Assembly: GCA_025618425.1 (NCBI GenBank)
Contig: CM046851.1
Coordinates: forward strand, 31,105,754 to 31,169,753
Length of the DNA: 64,000 nt
Direction: 5' to 3'
Source: Heliocidaris tuberculata
Lineage: Eukaryota > Echinodermata > Echinoidea > Camarodonta > Echinometridae
Position numbers and translations under genes: made by a program. Shown here in pieces: positions 26,668 to 39,700 of this stretch. Positions within the stretch are counted from its first letter, which is position 1, and each line of letters begins with the position of its first letter. The notes under the pieces were generated by a model that did no database searches, was not told where the DNA came from, and saw only the letters and a program-made list of their open reading frames with translations.

Positions 26668-28302
26668 GAATTGCAGAAGAAGTAGATGCCTCGTGGTTTG
26701 GAGACCTTTTTTGACTTTTGTATCCATATGCAGATCGTGCCGCCGACCTCAAACACAAGGACTTCCAGCAAAATTCTATTAATTAATTAATTATTCTGTT
26801 AATCTCTCTCATGAAGCTTTGTAGGTATACGTACACTAATTAAATTGTCTGGGTTATCATTATTTTGTAGAAAGACTACTTAAATCATGAACCTCACTAT
26901 CTTTCACGCCTGAGGCGAAAAGTTTATTTAGACCTTTGCATCTATAAGATTTCTGTAGTGAAAATAGATGCCTCTTTAAGAATGCTTTGCACATATTTTT
27001 TTAATCCCCCATTTACCCCCCCCCCCCCTGAATGATCTTACGTTTGATCATGATTGTCAGTGGAGGGGGGAGGGGTGTGAAACCTTCATTCCAACTTTGG
27101 ATTTTGGACCCTTGTCGTCAAATCACAAAGGTAATGACTTTTTCGTACTTGTTGGAAAATAAAGGCTATCTCGTCGGAAAGAAAGTTGCCCTCTATAAAA
27201 TGACCCCTCTTTCTGTTGCCTCCTAATCGTTCATGATCAGATGATTGATAACGTTACTTTAACTTCTTCCCCTGGGTAGTGGAAAATAATAGGTGGTTAT
27301 ATTATCTTACTAAACAATGTTTTATGTTATAGTAGTACTCATAATGGGGGTAATAAATATACTGTCAACATGCCTTCATCACTATATTGTCCATTAGTCT
27401 AGTCTCAAAAATTGTTTATAACATGTCTGTGGTAAGCTAGTAGACGACTCGAAACGCGCTAGTCTGACAATAGGCAACGATAGGAAGACTATGAAAAATT
27501 AAAAATGTGTATACGTCAAGTCTAAAATCAGCCACTGTAATGGGGAGGGCTAAAAAGTGAGAAGAGAAGGCGGGCAGGGGGTCCATTTTTAGGCGACCCA
27601 ATCTTGACCTTCACATCATAACCTTTATCTAACAGTTTCACGCAGCCGACAGAGTTTATTTGTACAGCTCGATCAGCGATGAAATTTTAACGCGCCATAT
27701 ATCACAGACATGATCCAGCATAAGAATACCGCGAGTATTACAGACGAGATCTCTTACATCCGACAAAAGACGAGAAAAGTGAACAAGGTGAGAGCAATTT
27801 GAAAGAAAAAAAGTTGGAATAATGGAAAGAGTCTAAGGGAGAAATTGAAAATAAATATTCTATTCGTGCCTCCCATTAATGTTAAGAACAATAAACTTAA
27901 ATCAAATCATGACAATAAAATCAACAATAAGTTAATAAAAAGAAGAAACGAAGAAATCATTCGGACCAAGAATAAAGGCGATGCACAGATGGAGGAAACG
28001 GAGGCATAAAATGAAAAATAGTTCATATATTTTCAGAGGACATTCATGATACATGTATATATTTACACCACTCTCCGATGCTCATTCGTAATCGATGTAC
28101 TTCAAATAACAATGTGTATAACTACTCTTTACATGGCATTGTACATAAAAAGCCTTTTTTAAGTGAATGAGCTTTCTTATAATTTATGCGCCTATATAAA
28201 TTATGTGCCTTGTCCTACTGTATGTAAATTCTTATGTATTTATTAAATTTCAAAGTAAGGGCCAAAATGCTGGTAAACTTATAGACCTTCTGGTATTAAG
28301 CA

Positions 28303-28537
28303 GGGGTGTATCCGGGATTTGTAAAAAAGAAGGGGGGGGGGAGGGCACAAAACAATGCTGAAAAAAATCTGACAAGCAAGCAGAGAGAAAGAGAGAGAGC
28401 AAGAAAGAAGAAGAAAAAAAAAAGTTATTACATTTTGCAGGAGCATGTTTCAGGCTAAAAAGGGGGATGGGGACATATTACACGATTGATTTTTAAGGGG
28501 GCTCGACCCCGTTGTTCCCCCTAAATCCGCCATCAGT
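28303..28537. mobile_element. Possible CAGTGGCG-related MITE
   Basis: CAGGGGTGTATCCGGGATTT near the left and CTAAATCCGCCATCAG near the right, with an internal poly-G and a GAGA stretch. The ends are weakly matched. Confidence 0.35.
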
Positions 28538-28967
28538 ATAAAGCATTCTGCACCCGTAGTTCATGACGCAATGCTTCCCTTGGGGATTTTCGTCCTCGTG
28601 GCGTTTTCACCTCTGACATTATTGCACCGAGTCCTTCAAGATGAAGAAAAGATGTAGAAGTTCTTCTCATATCTAGGATGGAGCCCAGGGTGGGAGGGAT
28701 GTGTGTGTGTGTGTATGTAGGGATGGGGTGTGTCGGGGGGGGGGGGGATTGTATCTATGTTTGTGTGTATGTGTCTGCTTGGGTGAGGCTGTGTGGGTGT
28801 GTGTGTGTGGGGGGGGGTTGTCAGTGAAAACTGAGAACAAAATCTAATGGCAGAGGCAAACAGACCAACTTCAAGGCTTCGCTGTTATGTTGAAGGAGTA
28901 TCATGTATGCTAACATTAACATTAAATAGTTTAATCCAATCATTTGGCATATTGTTAAGATGTAATA

Positions 28968-29211
28968 CAGTGGCGGAATGGTGGCGGGGGGGGGGGGGGG
29001 CGTGCAAGCAGTGTAACGTCCCCTGATAAAATCCGATCGGCCATACCTCAAGTAGTCCTACATATGAATTTAAAAAATGAAAGTATGCCCCCTATTTGTG
29101 CCCCCATCACTTTTATACCGCTGAAAAGGCATCTGATTTTTTACCTTCCTTGTCAGAGTATTTTCGGGCTTGTGCTTCCTCCCCCTCCAGAGAATCCTGG
29201 ATCCGCCACTG
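28968..29211. mobile_element. CAGTGGCGG-type MITE with poly-G
   Basis: CAGTGGCGGAA at the left, GGATCCGCCACTG at the right, 14-base G run near the left end. No target duplication is visible. Confidence 0.6.
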
Positions 29212-29527
29212 CAGGGCTAGGGAGAGATGCGTGATTGTGGTGATCATTATGTTGTCCGTGTGGACAGTCCCAGTTAAGACCACCCAGGGCAGCCAGTCAA
29301 CCCTAGACACGGCAACATCAACAATCTATGTACCTGATCTCCTTCTAGGGGGTTGCTCCCGTGCCAGAGACAGCCGGTCGGTCGGCCCGAGAGGCGGCGG
29401 GCTGGATAGAAGGTGACGACACGAGGCAGGCGCCACAACAATCCCTTCAGTAAACCAGGAAACCTAGTTAGCCCAGCTGCTACCCTGCTATAGCTATACC
29501 AGGAATGAAGGGGACAGACAGAACTCT

Positions 29528-29668
29528 GGGGGGCGTTCCATCAAGTGTCTTGTCGGTGATTTTTACCGACAAATTTGCTCTCAGCCAATCAGATGCAAGG
29601 ATTTCAGGAGCTTATAACAGTTACTGTAAATTGTCATTGATGACAAGTTGTATGAAACAGGGCCCTGG
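29528..29668. mobile_element. GGGGAGCG-type foldback MITE, copy 2
   Basis: Same core (CAATCAGATGCAAGGATTTC) as 13478-13617. The left end is of the GCGTT(C)CATCAAG type but the right end is of the ATGAAACAGGGCCC type, so it appears to be a hybrid of two subfamilies. Confidence 0.78.
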
Positions 29669-30893
29669 GTACAGCTAGGCCAAAATGACACGATTGAATC
29701 TGATGCGGACTCGATGATTGGGGGGGGGGGGGGGGTAGCTTTGAACGCTGTAGTTTTGTATACGAGTTCCATTTCAGAAAGAAGAAGAATTTCGTGATAC
29801 AAGAAAAAGAAAAGAATGGAGGAAATTGGAGAGATCGCCTAGACATTGCTTCTCTCTTCATCTTACATATCCATTTTTGCCTCACCGCAGCCCATCTATC
29901 ATGTATACAATCATGACAGTAAAGTTATTCTTTGTCTTTTGAATTTTCATTCGTGCTTCATTATAAGCCTATCCTTGTATGATCATTTTATTTGTGGTGA
30001 GGACGTCATCTCAAGCTTTGCTTATGACGACTCCTTTTTCTATGTATGATTTTATTATGTGACCATACATGCTGAAAGATTATAAATTCATGATGATGTA
30101 AATGCAAATTAAATGAATATAAAATCAAAATACATTACAAGATACAAGATAATGCAACATGAACAAATAGAGAATGATTGAAAATATGTCTTTTTTTTGG
30201 GTCTAAAATTGATCGGGGGGGGGGGGGGGGGGAGAGGATAATTTAGGCGGCACATTTTGGTTGAACTTACAAGGTATTCCAAATTGGATTTTGCCTGAGA
30301 AAGATGCACATAGCCCCACATGCCCCCACATTTTTAAAATACACTTCTGTTCAAAGCGTGATAAATCTTTTTGACTTGATAATTTTGGTTGCCCGAATCG
30401 AATTTCTAGAGGGCCAGATCTGACTCATGGGCCGCAGTTTCAGCCCGTTAACTACTGATTTCACTTATTGCTAATTGTTTATAATACGAGAATCGCCAAA
30501 AAGCAATGGGTGAGTAAGAATGGGCTCCAGGTACGTATAGTGAAAACATCAAATCTCTCATTATCGTCACAAAATATCTTTTTTTTTCATCCAAAGAGCA
30601 GAACCACGACTTGTCGTATATGGTAAATGCAATTATCGGTTATTGACCATTTCGTGTGCATTGCGAGTTATGAAATACTGGCCAATGTCAAACAGCAAAG
30701 GCTATGTCAACAAGACAATAAATTCAATTATTATTTTAATTGGGAGAGGAGTACCTGGGGGAACTGTAGGACCTGCGATCGGATGCGTGCCAGGAAAGAA
30801 CAATCAAGACAAGAAATGAGAAATAAACAGAGAGATAGAAAGGGAAGTAGCAATAATTTTGAAAGGATAATAAGGAAATAAATGGATACTTAG

Positions 30894-30935
<42 letters not shown>

Positions 30936-32223
30936 AGCAAGGGAGAAATTGATCTGAACGGGAAATATGCAATGATTGTCACATTCATAATTATGTTTGC
31001 AAAATGAATTATTGTTATTTTTTTTAACAGTTGATAATGAAGCTGGTATGCCTATATGTCGTGAAGAAATATTGATAATCAGCTTTCTTCCGTTAGTTTC
31101 AAAAGTTTCACACAAAAACCCCCATTTAAGTCAGGATTATTTATTTTCTTCTTCTCTTTTGGGGAATTTTAAGTTTTATCAACTTGAATTGTACCATGGG
31201 GAATATGGAAGTTAGTAATGTTATGCGGAGAAATGCAATGCAAGAGAATTGCATAGGTAGGGGATTAATCCTCAAAATGAAGTCTTAACAATTAAGATTT
31301 CTCGAAAATGCAGATATTTTATAGAGAGAACCCCGCCTTTTTTTTTTTTTGGGGGGGGGGGGGGGCTTAAAAGAGATACGATCATACCAAGGAGGTAGTA
31401 CCTCCTTGATCATACACAGCTAGAGGGCGGGTAAACTTAAATTGTGACTTTTGACATACCATTATGGGCTTTGCATTGAATGCATTGTGGGAGCTATATG
31501 TCCGATATGAACAGTGATCTGGGGGGGGGGGGGGGGGTCATTTTGAATAAATGTTAATTTATTAGCAGTGATAGGCCTACCTGCCTAATGTTCGATGATT
31601 GGCTAGTGGCTCATATTATTAACATAATGTTTTATGTATAAAAGCATACATAAAACATTTTTTTCATTCCCACAATTCCCTACGATTTGGGCCGGAAAAT
31701 GGGGAAAGTGGTGGCTGTAAGAGTATATAGTGGCTGTAAGAGAATATAGTGCCACTTTTGAGCTATTTCAACACAAATCTCAAAAAAATTGTGTTTAAGA
31801 AACTTTTGTTTTTGAAGGAGTTTGTCTAGTAAAGCGCGCGAAAGTAGAAAACCCTCCTACTTGTAGGAACATTCTCATCAAAGTGAGGCCGTATGATGCC
31901 ATAAAATGTAAGTATATATACATTTTGTTTTGTTTCAGTTTCAAACATTACATAAAATCATACAACATTTTTCATGTCGACGATACAAAATAAATAGAAA
32001 TAGTAAATGTAATGCAGTGAAATATCAATATGAAACAATTAATTTGGTTGTAAACATAATAGTAATAATGATTTGAAAATTTAAATATATATATAAACAG
32101 CATAAATATTACCATGATTACTGTAGAGACTTAACTGAGGTAATATAACAGAATAAAATAGAATAGAGAAAGAAGGATTTTCAATAAAATGCAGCATCGT
32201 AAGCATATACGCTTTTACGTCTT
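29669..32223. other. Intergenic with many poly-G runs
   Basis: G runs of 15 or more at ~29710, ~30216, ~31351 and ~31521. Small inverted repeats at 31390-31415 (AAGGAGGTA arms) and 31627-31660 (ATGTTTTATGTAT arms). The stretch 31925-32223 may be a LINE 3' UTR. Confidence 0.5.
30894..30933 (+). repeat. (GA)n microsatellite
   Basis: About 18 GA units. Confidence 0.95.
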
Positions 32224-32355
32224 TCATCTTATATAATAGGCTAGGCCTACCAATTTTTTTTTAAATATTGAATTCGTTATGTTGTGCACATTCTCATGCC
32301 AAGTTAAATCATAGTCTATCCTAACCCCTAAGAATTTCGTTGAGAAATTTTCTGT
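32224..32355 (-). pseudogene. LINE reverse transcriptase fragment
   Basis: Minus strand encodes STKFLGVRIDYDLTWHENV, the conserved KFLGV-x-ID-x-x-LTW block of non-LTR reverse transcriptases, then runs to a stop. Nothing recognisable as RT precedes it, because the perfect inverted repeat 32364-32466 takes over. The AT-rich sequence down to ~31925 may be the 3' UTR of the same element. Family not assignable from this short piece. Confidence 0.6.
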
Positions 32356-32363
32356 CAGGAGTG

Positions 32364-32644
32364 AGGTCCACATCTACCACAGATTGCATGTCGGTAATGA
32401 AGCTATATGCGCTTTAGTTTTCAGGTTTCAATTTCAGACCTTTTTGATATTACCAGTAGACAATTTAAGAGGACCCTTCGAGTGAGTTCATTGTATTACA
32501 AAACGTATTAAGCCCACATCCCCGTAACCTCTTTGCATGGCAAATTGTCTACTGGTAATATCAAAAAGGTCTGAAATTGAAACCTGAAAACTAAAGCGCA
32601 TATAGCTTCATTACCGACATGCAATCTGTGGTAGATGTGGACCT
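32364..32644. repeat. Perfect 103-bp inverted repeat with 75-bp spacer
   Basis: Arms 32364-32466 and 32542-32644 are exact reverse complements over 103 bases. The spacer is unrelated. Perfect identity implies a very recent duplication-inversion, gene conversion between arms, or an assembly artefact. A transcript would form a 103-bp duplex. Confidence 0.9.
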
Positions 32645-33631
32645 GTGCAAGACTGATCATAAGTGACATGACTCTGAATGCGCTATATGTCCTCACTGGG
32701 TCGGGTAAGATTTGGCCCTCGAGAGCAAAACAATGTTGCAGGAGTCCTGGCCCTATAGAACAGCGCTTTGAGGTTTTTTTTTAGAAAGATCTGTTAACAT
32801 AGAATTTATATCACAATGTTTCCATGCTGCACCCAAATTAAAATGTTCATTATTTTCTAAAACCTAAGGCTTCTACTAAGAGCGGTCTCAATTTCATCCC
32901 TAAGGAACATTTCTTAAAGTGATTGATTAACTTTGTGAAAAATTGTAAAATCAGCTCAAATGCCAGTGATTGTGTGCAGTCCTCTAACTACATATATATG
33001 TGAAAGTATGAGAGAAAATGGAACCCGTTTACTATCCTAAAAAAGAGAAAATCGCGATCAATCGCTAGCGCAAGTCGCTCGGCTTCTTCGCTGCGCTGCA
33101 GTCACAAAAACCAAGCACCAGCGCTTGGCGATTTCAGAGCGGGTTTCCAGCCCGTACGGTATTCTGTGATAGAGCGAGGTATGCCAACCGTAAGAGTTCT
33201 TTAGGGTTCGGTGGTACTCTATCCCGACATCAATGTTCAGTCGTAAATATCTTGATATATAAACGACCGATCAGCTTATAAAACTTAGGCGATTCCTGTC
33301 TGAGCTAAAGGTTTGCAATTATGATTACAGCATTAGCTGGAACAGTGATTTTTTTTTTTTTCAATCCTGGGCAAAGTTAATCAATGCCTTTAAGGTGTCT
33401 GCCCCATGCTTTGTTGCCCATGAACCAAATGTTGTAATCTATTCCGATATTGCATTTGAAGAGAGCATTACTGTTTATCTTGTTCATAATTGAGTTATTT
33501 CAATAAAGATCATTTCACAATTAGGAACTTTTGTTGTTTCATATCAATAATCATGTGAAAGATGCGTTGATGGTGGTGATGGTAATGGTGGTGATGATGA
33601 TGCTGATGCAGGCGTAATATGGTATGTTTTC

Positions 33632-33800
33632 AGGGGGGGGGGGGAGGGAAGGACTCGTTTTTCCGAAGGTTCATAATTCTGAAGGTTCACAATTCCGAAA
33701 CACAAATTTCCCATAGCAGGGGGTTCATAATTTCGAACATTTGATGCATTACTACGAAGATTCGTAATTCGGAAATACGAACCTTCGGAAAAACGACATG
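33632..33800. repeat. TTCGGAAT-motif element, copy 1
   Basis: Poly-G run followed by CTCGTTTTTCCGAAGGTTC, several short copies of TTCATAATTCCGAA, and the inverse end GAACCTTCGGAAAAACGACA. Related to 63705-63972. Confidence 0.65.
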
Positions 33801-35879
33801 TATCCGTTCTTTGGAATGGCTTTGCTTCAAGAAATGAAGAGTGATAGTGGTGTTATACAGCCTTATGCAACCTTCAATTGCTACATGTTTGACTGTAAAG
33901 GAAGTGCTACAGGTGTTGTGGAGTTTCTATTAATAGACTCATTTGTATACTGTATTACTGGGGGCGGGGGAATACTAATTTAAATTTTATGTCATTTTAC
34001 AAGCAAACGAGCAAACAATTCTACATATTCTTCTAGTGCATGTACATGTATATATAGCCTTTCATATCATCATAATATACAAGACATAAAACTACAGAGA
34101 GACCAAATTTACTGCCCCAAATGATATGAGGTGATGGCTGTCCAAATATTGGTAGTTTTGACAATTTTGGGCGAGGTTTGACACTCTGCTTAGAAACATG
34201 CTAAGATAGATTGCAATAATAATTGCTCAGATGATGACAAAGGAACGAATTAAAGATTCTAGAACAATTTATGTTCAAAGAAAAGGAATCAGAGCTATCC
34301 CATTATAGCTGCCAGGAGTCAAGTTGATGAAAGGGATTATCACTCGCAAATTCGAACTTAGAAAATCCAATCAGATATAATCTGAATATACTAACAGTTA
34401 TTGATACAAGATGCATTGAGGTTGATTAAGCAAAATCATGTTAACATCATTATATAGTCATAAAAAATCATGCTAGATTTTTTCAAGAACCGTTTTTTTA
34501 ATCACATTGGGATTAAAATGCTTTTTTATTGATTTTCAGTTACAAATTTATTGATTAATTTACAATTGCATTAGCCTGAGGTGACATGACAATTGACTAT
34601 ACGGTCTATGCCTCACTTAAAAAGGTTTTGATAAGAGATAATGTAATGGTAGCTGATCAAAGATAATCAAATAAAATTGAATACTTGTCGGCTGTAAATC
34701 AATTCAAGAGAAATGCCAAATGGTGTTTGGAAGTCAAATTATTCTTTCGTATATGGACCATCAATTTCGATAGGGACGCCCTTCATCAGAGAATTCAGTC
34801 AATAGAGCGCCATCACTTGTGGAAACCATGCCAACATACCTGACGCTGAATGAATGAAAGAGAAGAAAGAGAGCGCAATTTTTCTACAGATTCTCTAAAA
34901 AACCAAGGTAATAGATAAATTTTGTCCAAAATATTAGCAGATGACATTTTCAATTATTTCACTTGATATTTGTCATATTCATTTGGTTGTAACGTAGTAA
35001 CGGCTACAATAATCGGGTGTTTTTAGTTTCCGCAGCTTTCAACGGTCTTTTGGCTTTTATCTCCGCCGAGGTTTCGGCGTAGATCGTTGTTGGAATGTGG
35101 TGATATGCTGGAGCAACGGTATTCGCCGGTATCATGATTTTAAAAGGGAAAAATCCCAAGCAAGGGTATTTTGTCTTTTTGTTTCAGATCGATGGAAGAG
35201 CTAGCCATACTGGCTTGATCACTGATGTTTATAAAATATGACATTTTCAAGCCACACACAGGGGAAGCCGTCTCCCGCAAGTAAACAAAAAATATCAGTG
35301 GCCAAGTCCAAGATTCATCCATTTTCACATACGGTAAACCTTGCAAACCACCTTCGGAGTTTGCTAAAATCTTCCTCTTCCCACCCATCTGACCACTTCA
35401 ACGATCGCATCCCGAGAAATATGAAAAAATACAATTTATGGTGATATTGATGTGGATTTACTTACATGTACTGTTCACATGTAGCTTTCGCTGTGCGATT
35501 AGCATTACAAAGACGGCGAGATCGGTACGGAATGTGCGCTGTAGATGAACGGAGTACATGTACAAGGCAGTGCAATGTCGAACTGTTCCTACTTGGCATG
35601 CTAAATTTCCTTGTGCTAATATCTTGCACCGTCGCACACATAGCCTGGAAGGCTCTTTGAAGAGTAAAAAAAAAAAAAAAAGCTGACGCTACTCTTCACA
35701 CAGAGCCTGGTTTTTAATCTCGCTCTGCAATAGAGCAGCCATTTTAGAGTCTAAAGAACCTCTTGAAAAATCATCTTTACCATGAGCCAGCTTCTTTCAT
35801 CTCCTCTTCACCATAGCTTTACAATATTAAAACCTATTTTTTTACCCTAGAATTAAAAAATATCGAAAACAAAATGTGA
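33801..35879. other. Intergenic, nothing identified
   Basis: No long frame, no inverted repeat family. The stretch 35170-35445 is less AT-rich and has a plausible acceptor (ttgtttcag at ~35183-35191), but its frames are short and unrecognised. Confidence 0.5.
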
Positions 35880-36115
35880 AATATTAATTTTAATGGTTAC
35901 CGGTAGTCCGAACGACGCCCCGAAAAAGCCTTCGCAGCTTCGCTGCGTTCGTTGACCCGGAAGTGTCCCGTAATGTCAGCGACCTACAGTCACTCCCGCA
36001 ATTTTCAGATCCACCATACGTTAGACAAGAACGCTACGAGCGTGAGGGCCTCGCCATAGGGCCTCGCATGCATTCTTGAAGGGCGCGTCTCGCGCTCGTA
36101 GCAGTCTAAACATAA
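35880..36115 (+). promoter_or_regulatory. CpG-rich stretch upstream of CAPS2
   Basis: A local patch with many CpGs in an otherwise AT-rich region, 500-740 bp before the CAPS2 ATG. It contains CCGGAAGTG (ETS-type core) near 35957. There is no TATA box, and I found no convincing RFX X-box. Promoter function is inference from position and composition only. Confidence 0.25.
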
Positions 36116-36621
36116 AAAAACAGTAGGAAAGTAGAAAAACAGAAAGTGTGTGATATCTTGCCCATATGTGTGCAGGAGGGGAGTAAGATCACCGACCAAA
36201 AACAGCCTGAAAATTTCACTTGATCAAGATAATAAAGATCCTATTGAAGGATCTGGCATGAAATTAGATATTTTGTAATTCTAAAATGTAGAAGGAAGTA
36301 TTTTCTCAAAATTTTGCCAGTTATATTGGTGTTTTTACCTCTTCAACTTAGAGGTCGTGACAGCCCAAAATTAACACAGGCCCATATAGTGATGGTCCCG
36401 TGAGTGCCATCCGAAAGACATGACTCACTCAGTCTCGAACCTGTGTCCAATGAATCAGTTTATAACTTTCACTCTTGGCTGGATTACAGGTGTACACCAC
36501 AACGCCCATGTTCTAGGGCTGAATTTTCTGTCTTAAGACATGGAAGGGGCTGGATCCAGATCTCGGCAAAAATCAAAGTAATTAATTCCAGAAACCCTTT
36601 CTGTGAATACAGTAGTGTGAC

Positions 36622-36780
36622 ATGGACCTATCAGTCCGTGGGGGACCAACCCCTCGTCATGACCGCGTCACCAGTGCCAAAGGGAAGAAACCAAGTAAAG
36701 CAAGTGGATCATTATACGACACACCTGAAGCACCAAGACATGGGAAGAAACTACCTGCTGGCAAACCACCAAAATATCAG
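36622..36780 (+). CDS. CAPS2: CAPS2 exon 1 (first coding exon)
   Basis: Encodes residues 1-53, starting MDLSVRGGPTPRH. The stretch is basic, rich in Pro, Lys and Gly, and has no signal peptide. It ends CAG|gtaata in phase 0. The TAG at 36613-36615 closes the frame upstream, which supports this ATG if no upstream exon is spliced in. Confidence 0.75.
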
Positions 36781-39700
36781 GTAATAGTTACTCTTACTTC
36801 ATGAGAGAAGTCCATTCTGGCATCAAGCTGGCTTAAAGGGAAGCTGCAGTTCTGGGAAAGGTCAAAAATAATTTGTGAGCTTTCTCATTCTTTTTATGTT
36901 AGTTTGGAAGATTATCATAGTAGAAATGTCCCCTGAATAGGATTGCTCTTCAAATGTCCTCACATTCAAAATATGACAAGAAACAGCTGAAATGTTCAGG
37001 CCGAACATTTGTGTGTAGTCTCGTGCATGTATAACATTTCTGTGTGCAGTGCTTGTGACTCTGAGCAGGACTGAGCCAATTTCTTATCATTTTGGTGATT
37101 CCAAAACCTGATAGCATACACCAATTCTTATGTGCTATATAATCAACCTTTCCCAATTGCTTTGAGACAGTTTCTTTCACAATTCTGTCTCATGACCAGA
37201 ACTCAACTTTATCTTTAAACAAAAACATAACATTCAGGGAAAAATTGTTGTAGATCTGTGAAAGTTTGAGAAAGATCTGATAAAGGATAAGAAAGTTATG
37301 AAGTTTGAAATTTGTGAGAGATCTGATACAAACTGGCAATTCAGTGATTTACTTTACGAGCATTTAAATTTTTTTTTTTCTGTAATGAAATTACTTTACA
37401 TTTCTGTTTTTTCTAAAGAAAATATTCTATTGTTGGACATGCTTACTTTTTTATAAACTTCAAGCTCTTATTTCTAGTGGAGCTTTTGTACAAAAGTTGC
37501 ATTGAAGTATTTATGCATTTATGAAGAGAGTTACTGTTACATGTTGGTACTATATGTAAGACCATGTAATGATTTTGGTTGTTTATTTTTCTCCCACCTT
37601 CCTTTTTTCCTAAAACAGGGTGGTGTGGTGACACAATCTCAGGTAGATAAGTACACAAGACCAAAAAGCCATGGTCCCAAACCAGACAAGTAAGTTCTTG
37701 TTTCTTTTTATAGTAGGTCTACATTGTGTTGTTTTAAAAAAAAGAAGAAAAGAAACTTTGATGATTTTTTTTTTCTTCATGATACCAACCTAATGAATTA
37801 CTGAAGAAATCATTGCTGGATAGACTTCCAGATTTCAAAAGCTCATATTAAATGTTAAGATGTGTTCACAAGCTATGTAATAGAAATATGCTCAGTAATG
37901 CTTTGAGTACTTGAGTGATATGAGATCGCAAATAAAATTTGTCTTTCCTCGGTGGATAATTATGCAGGTATATTGACCAGTGGCTACTGTGGAGAATGAA
38001 TGAGTGGTTTCCAGTTTCACAATGATGCTATGCGTATCTTTGATTTCATTCATATCTACCAGTGTACCAAGTCTGGACCTAGCTCGGCTGGCTGACTATG
38101 ATAACGCAGTATCTAAACCCATCATTGATTATGAAGAGAAGATGTCACCTCCAGATACAGCCAGCACCGTCAGGTAAAATCTTCTGCTGGGATCCAAAAT
38201 ATCTTTAACCCCTTAAATAGCATTTAACCTGTTTTCTATGGAAACCAGGTGGTCCCTGTATTAAGCCAATAGGAATGAGATATTTCAGTAGTCAAAGGGT
38301 TAATGTCTGTAAAACATGCATTTTCCATCGACACCTGCCCAACTCTGTGATTTATTATTTAATGGTGTGGGATACGAATGATTGCCCCTTTTTCTCAACG
38401 GGAAAGGTTATTATTTTGTTTCATTTCATTTGTCATGAGAGCTAAATAAGCAACTTGAGGCTTGTTCATATGATCAGGGAGCTGTAAACAGAAGGAGTGG
38501 AAACAAGCTGCTCTCCTTTATTCCCATGCTCGGTGCCGCCGAAAAGTTATGCGCTTCTCCGCAACTGTTAACCAGGTGGTTAGATAAAAGAGCGCATGAA
38601 TTATTAGGGTTTCAAACTCCTACATCAGAAAATGGTATCTTAGCAACTGTTCGCTGTCCCTTTCAATGATTTCTCATCAATTGTCGAATGTGTAATGAGT
38701 TGAACAAGCAAATAGAAACTTATGTAATTTCATACCTTTTTCAACTGCAAATTTTGAAATGTACGCGAATGCACGCACTAGCGAAGTACTTTATATCAAA
38801 TATTGTAAATCATGGATTAAATGGAGGGACATTAAAACGACAGGAAATGACTGGAAAATCCTAAAATATTGAGTTTTTGTCAGGATTTCATTTTCCTTTC
38901 ACCAACGCTGACACACAAATTATTGGAAGAGTGGAGTACTAAATTTGAAACATTGTTCGATGTCCTATTCCCAACACAATCCCAACATAAATTTTACAAT
39001 TTACACTGAAATTTGGCCGGTAATTTGATAAATGCGAAATTGGTGCCTGGCCTCTAAATTTCCCCGTGGTGGAAGAGCGGCGCCTCGCATGGAACTTCAA
39101 AGCCAAGTGGAATGTTATGCATCCATTGTTAAGCTTTAGAACTCATGCATACGTTTGCATAATTTTACAAGAGTAACCACTCCTTCCGTTTACAGCTCCC
39201 TGATATGATGCAAGTGACCTATGGCTTTAGTACTCACCGAATTATTACAGGTTATTTAGGGTTCATGCCTTACCCTATGGTACTAAATTGAAATCAGGTG
39301 ATGACTGTGTGATTCCGAGCCACTTATTCTTTGTTTACAATATTTTAATGTACAATATTTGGATGTTTTGAGAGGAATATACCCCTATCAATAACCTTGG
39401 TCAAATCCACATTAGGTTCATTCAACGTTGTAGAAGAGTTGGGCTTGTATGGAGGGTAGATAGCTTTGTGAAACGCAATGGCGCGTAAAGACGCGGAAAA
39501 GACGTGTAGAGGAAATTGCCAGTTTTGTATGTGCTTCTAAAATTAGAAGCAGACATATCTAAATAAAACTTTTCATATTATTTTGCTTTAAATTGTTCAA
39601 AGTTATAAATACTAATTGTACATCCTAATATTTTGTTCTGCCTCCATAGAATAAAATTTTGATTTCGAATAATTTTGTCATATGTGTCTTTCCCGCATTC

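Larger units (their letters stand above)
24383..28302. other. Intergenic, MITE-bearing, no gene seen
   Basis: Beyond the two MITEs at 25143 and 25675 and the poly-A at 26641, there is only a short inverted repeat at 25983-26024 (CAGTGCCGTA arms). Confidence 0.5.

Noticed and set aside
36404..36784. 126-codon frame overlapping CAPS2 exon 1
   Set aside because: Different frame from CAPS2; the exon 1 frame joins the next exon in phase, this one does not resemble any protein.
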